Assembly: GCF_024599655.1 (NCBI RefSeq)
Contig: NZ_CP102247.1
Location: forward strand, 496,001 to 560,000
From: Enterobacter asburiae
Lineage (GTDB): Bacteria; Pseudomonadota; Gammaproteobacteria; Enterobacterales; Enterobacteriaceae
Reading direction: 5' to 3'
Length of the DNA: 64,000 bases
A program made the position numbers and the translations under genes. Shown one piece after another: positions 1 through 6,911 of this stretch; position 1 is the stretch's first letter, and each line of letters begins with the position of its first letter. Below the pieces are notes generated by a model. It ran no database searches. It saw only the letters and a program-made list of their open reading frames with translations, and was not told the DNA's origin.

Positions 1-1448
1 GGATAGGCCTCGCGATGTCCTCCACGGCGATGGCGCTGCAGCTGATGCGCGACAAAGGGATGAACCGTAACGAAGCCGGTCAACTGGGCTTTTCGGTGCT
101 GCTGTTCCAGGATTTGGCGGTGATCCCGGCGCTGGCGCTGGTGCCGCTGCTGGCGGGCTCCGGGGACGATCATTTCGACTGGGCTAAAATCGCCATGAAG
201 GTGCTGGCCTTCGCGGGCATGCTGATCGGCGGGCGTTTCCTGCTACGTCCCGTGTTCCGCTTTATTGCCGCGTCGGGCGTTCGCGAGGTGTTTACCGCCG
301 CGACGCTGCTGCTGGTGCTGGGATCGGCGTTATTTATGGACGCGCTGGGGCTGTCGATGGCGCTCGGGACCTTTATTGCCGGGGTGCTGCTGGCGGAGAG
401 CGAGTATCGCCACGAGCTGGAAATTGCCATCGATCCCTTCAAAGGGCTGCTGCTAGGTCTGTTCTTTATTTCGGTCGGGATGGCGCTTAACCTTGGCGTG
501 CTCTATACCCATCTGCTGTGGGTGGTCGTGAGCGTCGCCATCCTGGTGGCGGTGAAGATGCTGGTGCTGTACGTCATGTCACGTATTTACGGGCTGCGCA
601 GTTCGGAACGCATGCAGTTTGCCAGCGTGTTAAGCCAGGGGGGCGAGTTCGCGTTTGTGCTGTTCTCGACCGCTTCCTCCCAGAAGCTCTTTAAAGACGA
701 TCAAATGGCGCTTTTGCTGGTAACGGTCACGCTGTCTATGATGACTACGCCGCTGCTGATGAAGCTGGTGGATAAACTGCTGTCGCGCCGCCTGAACCCG
801 ACGGACGATGAAGACGAAGCGCCGTGGGTGGAAGACGACAAGCCGCAGGTGATTGTGGTGGGCTTTGGTCGTTTCGGACAGGTTATCGGACGTTTGCTGA
901 TGGCGAACAAAATGCGCATTACGGTGCTGGAACGGGATATCAGCGCGGTCAACCTGATGCGCAAATATGGTTATAAGGTTTACTACGGCGATGCGACCCA
1001 GCTCGAGCTGCTGCGCTCGGCGGGGGCGGAAGCGGCAGAGTCCATCGTGATTACCTGTAATGATCCGGAAGACACGATGAAGCTGGTGGAGCTGTGCCAG
1101 CAGCATTTCCCGCATCTGCATATTCTGGCGCGTGCGCGGGGACGTGTTGAAGCTCACGAATTGTTGCAGGCGGGTGTGAAACACTTCTCCCGTGAGACGT
1201 TCTCCAGTGCGCTGGAGCTGGGCCGTAAGGCGCTGATCTCGCTCGGCATGCATCCGCATCAGGCGCAGCGCGCCCAGATGCACTTCCGCCGGCTGGATAT
1301 GCGGATGCTGCGCGAGCTGATGCCGGTCCATACCGATACGGCGCAGATCTCCCGCGTGCGGGAAGCGCGTCGCGAGCTGGAGGAGATCTTCCAGCGAGAG
1401 ATGCAGCAGGAACGACGCCAGCTCGATGGCTGGGATGAATTTGAATAA
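1..1448 (+). CDS. kefB: Glutathione-regulated K+/H+ antiporter KefB, 5' truncated by the window edge
   Basis: Potassium efflux antiporter of the CPA2 family in the inner membrane, gated by glutathione adducts during electrophile stress. The reading frame is already open at base 3, so the true start lies outside; about 481 residues are visible of a family length near 601. The visible part holds hydrophobic transporter helices (to about base 780), then a cytosolic RCK/TrkA-N domain with a GFGRFG nucleotide-binding glycine motif near base 865, and a charged C-terminal tail. It is followed 13 bases later by yheV. The ancillary subunit gene kefG would lie upstream, outside the window. Confidence 0.96.
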   Translation, partial: IGLAMSSTAMALQLMRDKGMNRNEAGQLGFSVLLFQDLAVIPALALVPLLAGSGDDHFDWAKIAMKVLAFAGMLIGGRFLLRPVFRFIAASGVREVFTAATLLLVLGSALFMDALGLSMALGTFIAGVLLAESEYRHELEIAIDPFKGLLLGLFFISVGMALNLGVLYTHLLWVVVSVAILVAVKMLVLYVMSRIYGLRSSERMQFASVLSQGGEFAFVLFSTASSQKLFKDDQMALLLVTVTLSMMTTPLLMKLVDKLLSRRLNPTDDEDEAPWVEDDKPQVIVVGFGRFGQVIGRLLMANKMRITVLERDISAVNLMRKYGYKVYYGDATQLELLRSAGAEAAESIVITCNDPEDTMKLVELCQQHFPHLHILARARGRVEAHELLQAGVKHFSRETFSSALELGRKALISLGMHPHQAQRAQMHFRRLDMRMLRELMPVHTDTAQISRVREARRELEEIFQREMQQERRQLDGWDEFE

Positions 1449-1461
1449 AGGGTAACGAAAA

Positions 1462-1662
1462 ATGGCTGTACGTAAACGCTTTATTGCGGGTGCAAAATGC
1501 CCGACCTGCCAGGCGCAAGATACCCTGGCGATGTGGCGGGAAAATAATATTGATGTTGTTGAGTGTGTTAAGTGCGGTCACCAGATGCGTGAGGCCGATA
1601 AAGAGGCCCGCGATCACGTTCGCAAAGAAGAGCAAGTTATCGGGATTTTTCATCCGGACTAG
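1462..1662 (+). CDS. yheV: YheV family putative zinc ribbon protein
   Basis: Small 66-residue protein with two CxxC pairs (CPTC near residues 13-16 and CVKC near 32-35), the pattern of a zinc ribbon. The length matches the YheV family. The C-terminal half is highly charged. It follows kefB by 13 bases with a GGGTAACG-type ribosome site, so it is probably cotranscribed with the potassium efflux genes, but its function is not established and the link to KefB is only by position. Confidence 0.93.
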   Translation: MAVRKRFIAGAKCPTCQAQDTLAMWRENNIDVVECVKCGHQMREADKEARDHVRKEEQVIGIFHPD

Positions 1663-1756
1663 CGATATGCCCTGAGTTTTTTTAAGCTAAAGGGTACACG
1701 GGTGCAGATTTCCGCTACAATCTGCGCCAGCAATTTTCCCACACTCAGGAGATATC

Positions 1757-2347
1757 ATGAAAGTAGCAAAAGACCTGGTGGTCAGCCTGGCCTATCAGGT
1801 ACGTACAGAAGACGGTGTGTTGGTTGATGAGTCTCCGGTGAGTGCGCCGCTTGACTACCTGCATGGTCACGGTTCCCTGATTTCTGGCCTGGAAACCGCG
1901 CTGGAAGGTCATGAAGTTGGCGACAAATTTGACGTTGCTGTAGGCGCGAACGACGCTTACGGTCAGTATGACGACAACCTGGTTCAGCGCGTTCCTAAAG
2001 ACGTGTTCATGGGTGTTGACGAGCTGCAGGTTGGCATGCGCTTCCTGGCTGAAACTGACCAGGGCCCGGTTCCTGTTGAAATCACCGAAGTGGAAGATGA
2101 CCACGTCGTGGTTGACGGTAACCACATGCTGGCTGGCCAGAACCTGAAGTTCAACGTAGAAGTTGTTGCGATCCGTAAAGCGACCGAAGAAGAGCTGGCT
2201 CATGGCCACGTTCACGGTGCGCACGGTCACGACCATGACCACGATCACGGCCACGACGGCTGCTGCGGTGGTCACGGCCACGATCACGACCATGGTCACG
2301 ACCACGGTAAAGGTGGTTGCGGTAACGGCGGCTGCGGCTGCCACTAA
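1757..2347 (+). CDS. slyD: FKBP-type peptidyl-prolyl isomerase and metallochaperone SlyD
   Basis: Cytosolic prolyl isomerase and chaperone that also delivers nickel to hydrogenase maturation (known for the family). The 196 residues show an FKBP fold interrupted by the insert-in-flap chaperone domain (about residues 70-130), then a tail from about residue 150 made almost only of His, Asp, Gly and Cys, the metal-binding part. An AGGAG ribosome site precedes the ATG. A TACAAT near 1716 could be a -10 box, with no clear -35. The TAA stop forms the first bases of an ERIC repeat. Confidence 0.97.
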   Translation: MKVAKDLVVSLAYQVRTEDGVLVDESPVSAPLDYLHGHGSLISGLETALEGHEVGDKFDVAVGANDAYGQYDDNLVQRVPKDVFMGVDELQVGMRFLAETDQGPVPVEITEVEDDHVVVDGNHMLAGQNLKFNVEVVAIRKATEEELAHGHVHGAHGHDHDHDHGHDGCCGGHGHDHDHGHDHGKGGCGNGGCGCH

Positions 2348-2471
2348 TACCCGTCGTCTTTCAAGCCGCAGGTGCGTTGGCTGCGCTTTCAAACCCCGGT
2401 CACATAGTTATCTATGCTCCCGGGGATTTTCAAGCTTGCCGCCTTCCTGCGACTCGAAATCCATAGGGTAT
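2347..2471 (+). repeat. ERIC (enterobacterial repetitive intergenic consensus) element
   Basis: About 125 bases bounded by ATACCC at the left and GGGTAT at the right, with an inverted-repeat core CCCCGG-TCACATAG-TTA-TCTATGC-TCCCGGGG around 2393-2428. The arm GTGCGTTGGCTGCG (2371-2384) matches the known ERIC consensus as I remember it. The left end overlaps the last base of the slyD stop codon, so any slyD transcript that reads on carries the folded element. Orientation is nominal because ERIC is an imperfect palindrome. Confidence 0.88.
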
Positions 2472-2478
2472 TTGGTAT

Positions 2479-2509
2479 GTAGGCCCGGTAAGCTTCGCGC
2501 CACCGGGCA
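2479..2509. repeat. REP-like palindrome
   Basis: A GTAGGCCCGGT...ACCGGGCA unit able to form a GC stem (GCCCGGT at 2483-2489 with ACCGGGC at 2502-2508). It resembles the REP unit at 41860-41892 downstream of the rRNA operon. It lies directly between the ERIC element and the bidirectional terminator. Confidence 0.65.
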
Positions 2510-2510
2510 C

Positions 2511-2539
2511 AAAAAAAGCGGGATAATCCCGCTTTTTTT
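2511..2539. terminator. Bidirectional intrinsic terminator between slyD and slyX
   Basis: AAAAAAAGCGGGA and its complement TCCCGCTTTTTTT flank a short loop, giving a GC stem followed by a T run on both strands. It serves the convergent genes slyD (plus) and slyX (minus). Confidence 0.9.
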
Positions 2540-2544
2540 ACGCC

Positions 2545-2766
2545 TCAGTAATGAGGTGGTGGCGTCTCTTCAGATTGAGAGGCGATGTGCGATGCCTGTG
2601 TGGCCTTCACTTTTTCAGTGAGCAGACGCAGCAGATCCCGCAGTTTTGCCATTTCTAGCTCGTGGGCGGTCACCGTTTGGTTGAGCTCTTCGATGGTGAT
2701 GTCCTGAAAAGCCAGGCGGCTTTCCAGCTCAGCCAATCTCGCTTCTATTGCTGTATCCTTCATCAT
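2545..2766 (-). CDS. slyX: SlyX coiled-coil protein
   Basis: 73-residue SlyX family protein, the usual family length. Residues 1-55 are a heptad-like Leu/Ile-rich segment that should form a parallel coiled coil, followed by a short Pro-rich tail (PPPHY). The biochemical role is unknown. It is convergent with slyD and divergent from fkpA, with its stop only 5 bases from the shared terminator. Confidence 0.93.
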   Translation of the reverse strand: MMKDTAIEARLAELESRLAFQDITIEELNQTVTAHELEMAKLRDLLRLLTEKVKATQASHIASQSEETPPPHY

Positions 2767-2858
2767 TCACCTCGTTTATTTCAGATTCGCCATAATGGCC
2801 CTGCGGCGGCGCAGTTTAACTGAGTTTATCCTTAAGTACAGTTCGCATCTCCTTGGCA

Positions 2859-2887
2859 GGAAACTTATTTAAACAAAAATAGTCTGA
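2859..2887 (+). promoter_or_regulatory. Candidate sigma-E promoter of fkpA
   Basis: GGAAACTT at 2859-2866, exactly 16 bases, then TCTGA at 2883-2887 fits the extracytoplasmic stress sigma factor RpoE consensus (GGAACTT, N16, TCTGA). fkpA is a known sigma-E regulon member in E. coli, which supports the call. The start of transcription would be about 105 bases before the ATG. Confidence 0.7.
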
Positions 2888-3001
2888 AAAGTGGCGAGAA
2901 TTGGAAGTGTCTGTCTGTAGATTTCTTCCGCAACGTTTTATAGTACGTAACTCATTTACGTTTAACGCTGGGGTGAGAGTCCCCAGGCCCTGGAGATATG
3001 G

Positions 3002-3820
3002 ATGAAATCACTGTTTAAAGTAACGCTGCTGGCGACCACGATGGCTGTTGCGCTGAACGCGCCGCTGTCATTCGCTGCTGATACTGCTGCGAAGCCTGCT
3101 GCTACTGCAGACAGCAAAGCGGCGTTCAAAAATGACGACCAGAAATCCGCCTACGCACTGGGCGCATCTCTGGGTCGTTACATGGAAAACTCTCTGAAAG
3201 AACAAGAGAAACTGGGCATCAAACTGGATAAAGCTCAGCTGATCGCGGGCGTTCAGGACGCATTTGCAGATAAGAGCAAGCTGTCTGACCAGGAAATTGA
3301 ACAGACTCTGCAGGCGTTTGAAGCGCGCGTGAAGGGTGCCGCGCAGACTAAGATGGATGCGGACGCGAAAGACAACGAAGCGAAAGGCAAAGCCTACCGC
3401 GATACCTTTGCTAAAGAGAAGGGTGTGAAAACCTCTTCTACTGGCCTGGTATACAAAGTTGAGAAAGAAGGCACCGGCGATGCGCCTAAAGACAGCGACA
3501 CCGTTGTTGTGAACTACAAAGGTACGCTGATCGACGGTAAAGAGTTCGACAACTCCTACACCCGCGGTGAGCCGCTCTCTTTCCGTCTGGACGGCGTTAT
3601 CCCGGGCTGGACTGAAGGTCTGAAAAACATCAAGAAAGGTGGCAAGATCAAGATGGTTATCCCACCGGATCTGGCCTATGGCAAAACCGGCGTTCCGGGT
3701 ATCCCTGCCAACTCTACGCTGGTCTTTGACGTAGAGCTGCTGGACATCAAACCGGCACCGAAAGCGGATGCCAAAGCAGACGCGCCGGCTGACGATAAAG
3801 CCGCTGCTGCTAAGAAGTAA
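3002..3820 (+). CDS. fkpA: Periplasmic FKBP-type peptidyl-prolyl isomerase and chaperone FkpA
   Basis: Periplasmic dimeric chaperone and prolyl isomerase that helps outer membrane protein folding. The 272-residue product has a Sec signal peptide (charged MKSLFK start, hydrophobic core, likely cut after LSFA near residue 25), an N-terminal helical dimerisation domain (about 40-140), an FKBP domain (about 145-250, with conserved VNYKGTLIDGKEFD and GWTEGL) and an Ala/Lys/Asp-rich tail. A small hairpin (2968-2986) sits in its leader just before the GGAG ribosome site. It is monocistronic, closed by a strong terminator. Confidence 0.97.
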   Translation: MKSLFKVTLLATTMAVALNAPLSFAADTAAKPAATADSKAAFKNDDQKSAYALGASLGRYMENSLKEQEKLGIKLDKAQLIAGVQDAFADKSKLSDQEIEQTLQAFEARVKGAAQTKMDADAKDNEAKGKAYRDTFAKEKGVKTSSTGLVYKVEKEGTGDAPKDSDTVVVNYKGTLIDGKEFDNSYTRGEPLSFRLDGVIPGWTEGLKNIKKGGKIKMVIPPDLAYGKTGVPGIPANSTLVFDVELLDIKPAPKADAKADAPADDKAAAAKK

Positions 3821-3825
3821 TGCTG

Positions 3826-3860
3826 AAAAAAAACCGCCGCCTTTAAGGCGGCGGTTTTTT
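3826..3860 (+). terminator. Intrinsic terminator of fkpA
   Basis: AAACCGCCGCC, loop TTTA, then GGCGGCGG followed by six T. It lies 6 bases after the fkpA stop codon. Confidence 0.93.
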
Positions 3861-3934
3861 ATTGTGGGGCAGATATAATTAACACTGGAAAGCGTTAGGC
3901 ACGCTGTATTAATTTAGTTGTCCGTGTAGATAAT

Positions 3935-3965
3935 GAGCCTGCCCTGAAAACCTAACGACAGGCTC
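3935..3965 (+). other. Hairpin in the yheO leader
   Basis: GAGCCTG (3935-3941) and CAGGCTC (3959-3965) can pair around a 17-base loop, ending just before the AAGGAG ribosome site of yheO. Whether it affects translation is unknown. It lacks a T tract, so it is not an intrinsic terminator. Confidence 0.4.
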
Positions 3966-3986
3966 CTGAAAAGGAGTGTTTTTTTC

Positions 3987-4709
3987 ATGTCCAGGTCGCT
4001 TTTAACCAACGAAACCAGTGAACTTGATTTGCTGGATCAACGTCCTTTCGATCAGACCGACTTCGATATTCTGAAATCCTATGAAGCGGTAGTGGACGGG
4101 TTAGCGATGCTCATTGGCTCCCACTGCGAAATCGTATTGCACTCCCTGCAAGATCTGAAGTGTTCCGCCATCCGCATTGCGAATGGTGAGCATACTGGCC
4201 GTAAAATTGGTTCGCCAATTACCGACCTTGCATTGCGTATGCTGCATGACATGACCGGCGCGGACAGCAGCGTCTCCAAATGCTATTTCACCCGCGCCAA
4301 AAGCGGCGTGCTGATGAAATCAGAAACCATCGCGATTCGAAACCGCGAGCATCGTGTTATTGGGCTGCTGTGCATCAACATGAACCTTGATGTGCCATTC
4401 TCGCAAATCATGAGCACCTTTGTTCCACCAGAAACGCCGGACGTTGGCTCTTCTGTTAACTTTGCCTCCTCCGTTGAAGATCTGGTGACGCAGACGCTTG
4501 AGTTTACGATTGAAGAGGTGAATGCCGATCGCAACGTCTCGAACAACGCCAAGAATCGTCAGATCGTGCTCAATCTCTATGAGAAAGGGATTTTTGATAT
4601 TAAAGACGCCATCAACCAGGTGGCCGATCGTCTGAACATCTCCAAGCACACGGTCTACCTCTATATTCGCCAGTTCAAAAGCGGCGATTTCCTGGGACAA
4701 GATAAGTAA
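3987..4709 (+). CDS. yheO: YheO family PAS-like DNA-binding regulator
   Basis: 240-residue protein with an N-terminal YheO (PAS-like) domain (about residues 30-145) and a C-terminal DNA-binding helix-turn-helix (about 185-230: ...IKDAINQVADRLNISKHTVYLYIR). The family is regulatory with no well-established ligand. It overlaps tusD by one base (TAATG), so it is cotranscribed with the tRNA sulfur relay genes. That conserved linkage suggests, but does not prove, a role in tRNA thiolation or sulfur status. Confidence 0.93.
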   Translation: MSRSLLTNETSELDLLDQRPFDQTDFDILKSYEAVVDGLAMLIGSHCEIVLHSLQDLKCSAIRIANGEHTGRKIGSPITDLALRMLHDMTGADSSVSKCYFTRAKSGVLMKSETIAIRNREHRVIGLLCINMNLDVPFSQIMSTFVPPETPDVGSSVNFASSVEDLVTQTLEFTIEEVNADRNVSNNAKNRQIVLNLYEKGIFDIKDAINQVADRLNISKHTVYLYIRQFKSGDFLGQDK

Positions 4710-5095
4710 TGCGTTTTGCGTTAATGGTGACAGGCCCGGCGTACGGTACTCAGCAGGCCAGCAGCGCGCTGCAGTTTGCGCATGCGCTACTGGCGGCCGG
4801 GCATGAGCTGGCGAGCGTCTTCTTCTATCGGGAAGGGGTGTATAACGCGAATCAGTTTACGTCACCGGCGAGCGATGAGTTCGATCTGGTGCGCGGCTGG
4901 CAGGCATTAAACGAAAAGCAGGGCGTAGAACTGCACATCTGCGTGGCGGCGGCTCTGCGCCGCGGGGTGACTGATGCAACCGAAGCCGCTCGTCTAGGTT
5001 TATCGGGTTCTAACCTGCAGCCCGGTTTTTCGTTGAGTGGTCTGGGTGCACTGGCACAGGCGGCATTAACCTGCGACAGAGTGGTGCAATTCTGA
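4709..5095 (+). CDS. tusD: Sulfurtransferase TusD
   Basis: Subunit of the TusBCD complex, which relays persulfide sulfur from TusA via TusE to MnmA for 2-thiolation of wobble U34 in Glu, Gln and Lys tRNAs. 128 residues, DsrE-like fold; the persulfide-carrying Cys78 of the family is present in LHICVAAALRRG. Start overlaps the yheO stop and its stop overlaps the tusC start (TGATG), indicating translational coupling. The product modifies, among others, the tRNA-Glu species encoded in the rRNA operon of this window. Confidence 0.96.
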   Translation: MRFALMVTGPAYGTQQASSALQFAHALLAAGHELASVFFYREGVYNANQFTSPASDEFDLVRGWQALNEKQGVELHICVAAALRRGVTDATEAARLGLSGSNLQPGFSLSGLGALAQAALTCDRVVQF

Positions 5096-5454
5096 TGAAG
5101 CGCGTGGCATTTGTTTTTACCTCTGCGCCGCACGGCAGCGCTTCTGGCCGAGAAGGGCTGGATGCGTTACTTGCGACTTCCGCGCTGACCGAAGATATCG
5201 GTGTCTTCTTTTTGGGCGACGGGGTATTTCAGCTTCTGGCGGGGCAACAGCCTCAGGCCATTCTGGCGCGTGATTACATCGCGACGTTCAAAGTGTTACC
5301 GCTTTACGATATCGAAACCTTCTATGTTTGTGCTGACTCTTTGGCCGCGCGTGGTTTAAACGAGGCAACGCCTTTCGTGCTGGATGTGACAGTCCTGTCT
5401 TCTGCTGCATTGCGCGAACACCTTTCCCACTACGACACCGTTCTGACTTTCTGA
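5095..5454 (+). CDS. tusC: Sulfur relay protein TusC
   Basis: 119-residue DsrF-like subunit of the TusBCD heterohexamer in the 2-thiouridine pathway. It has the same alpha/beta DsrE-type fold as TusD, with N-terminal hydrophobic strand (VAFVFTSAPHG) and a helix after it. It is considered structural: the sulfur-transfer Cys is in TusD. One-base overlap with tusD and 7 bases before tusB. Confidence 0.96.
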   Translation: MKRVAFVFTSAPHGSASGREGLDALLATSALTEDIGVFFLGDGVFQLLAGQQPQAILARDYIATFKVLPLYDIETFYVCADSLAARGLNEATPFVLDVTVLSSAALREHLSHYDTVLTF

Positions 5455-5461
5455 GGCTGAC

Positions 5462-5749
5462 ATGCTCCATACTCTGAGCCATTCACCATGGCAATGTGAT
5501 ACCGACGCGTTACTGAGTATGCTGCGCGAAGGTGATGACCTGCTGCTGATTCAGGACGGCGTGCTTGCCGCACTGGAAGGCAGTCGTTTCGTTGAAATTC
5601 TCACGAATGCCCCCATAACAGTCTCTGCGCTGAAAGACGATCTGGATGCGCGGGGTCTTTCTGGTCAAATTTCAGCCAAAATTGACGTGGTTGGCTATAC
5701 TGATTTCGTCAATCTTACTGTGACGCACGCCAGTCAAATGAACTGGTGA
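5462..5749 (+). CDS. tusB: Sulfur relay protein TusB
   Basis: 95-residue DsrH-like subunit of TusBCD, starting MLHTLSHSPWQCD as in the family. It completes the yheO-tusD-tusC-tusB set. No clear terminator lies between its stop and the str promoter 20 bases later, so readthrough into rpsL is possible. Confidence 0.95.
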   Translation: MLHTLSHSPWQCDTDALLSMLREGDDLLLIQDGVLAALEGSRFVEILTNAPITVSALKDDLDARGLSGQISAKIDVVGYTDFVNLTVTHASQMNW

Positions 5750-5770
5750 TCTGAGATCGCTGTATATTTC

Positions 5771-6248
<478 letters not shown>

Positions 6249-6344
6249 TGGTTCTCCGTTAAGTAAGGCCAAACTGATTTATCTTAATGTCACACTAAAC
6301 TCTTTGAGTTTTGGACAATCCTGAATTAACAACGGAGTATTCCC
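6249..6344 (+). promoter_or_regulatory. rpsL-rpsG intercistronic region, likely S7 repressor site
   Basis: The 96-base spacer between rpsL and rpsG is unusually long for a ribosomal operon. In E. coli the matching spacer folds into the target for translational repression by S7 and couples rpsG to rpsL translation. The sequence here is consistent with this role by position; I did not fold it. Confidence 0.6.
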
Positions 6345-6815
6345 ATGCCACGTCGTCGCGTCATTGGTCAGCGTAAAATTCTTCCAGATCCGAAATTCGG
6401 ATCAGAACTGCTGGCAAAATTTGTAAATATCCTGATGGTAGATGGTAAAAAATCTACTGCAGAAGCAATCGTATACAGCGCGCTTGAGACCCTGGCTCAG
6501 CGTTCTGGTAAAAATGAACTGGAAGCTTTCGAAGTCGCTCTCGACAACGTTCGCCCAACTGTAGAAGTTAAGTCCCGCCGCGTTGGTGGTTCTACTTATC
6601 AGGTTCCAGTTGAAGTTCGTCCGGTTCGTCGTAATGCTCTGGCAATGCGTTGGATCGTTGAAGCTGCTCGTAAACGCGGTGATAAATCCATGGCTCTGCG
6701 TCTGGCGAACGAACTTTCTGATGCTGCAGACAACAAAGGTACTGCAGTTAAGAAACGTGAAGACGTTCACCGTATGGCAGAAGCCAACAAGGCGTTCGCA
6801 CACTACCGTTGGTAA
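6345..6815 (+). CDS. rpsG: 30S ribosomal protein S7
   Basis: Primary assembly protein of the 30S head, binding the 3' major domain of 16S rRNA and contacting E-site tRNA. 156 residues ending KAFAHYRW, the common length; E. coli K-12 carries a longer C-terminal extension (179 residues) that is absent here. In E. coli S7 represses its own str operon translation. Preceded by GGAG at 6332-6335 region and followed by fusA after 96 bases. Confidence 0.98.
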   Translation: MPRRRVIGQRKILPDPKFGSELLAKFVNILMVDGKKSTAEAIVYSALETLAQRSGKNELEAFEVALDNVRPTVEVKSRRVGGSTYQVPVEVRPVRRNALAMRWIVEAARKRGDKSMALRLANELSDAADNKGTAVKKREDVHRMAEANKAFAHYRW

Positions 6816-6911
6816 TCCCTTCGGAGTATTAGTCACCAGGCGGGCGCTTCAGAGAAGCCGCCCGCTCTGGGTAACTTAACTGAACGCCTAAAGATATAAA
6901 CGAGGAATCAA

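Noticed and set aside
2200..2340. Short repeated CACGACCATG-like units that look like a tandem repeat or tiny array
   Set aside because: They are codons of the metal-binding His-rich tail of SlyD; no spacers or CRISPR-type repeats are present anywhere in the window.
1745..2392. 215-codon open frame antisense to slyD
   Set aside because: It arises from the repeated His/Asp/Gly codons of the SlyD tail and the product is a Val/Thr-rich low-complexity chain.
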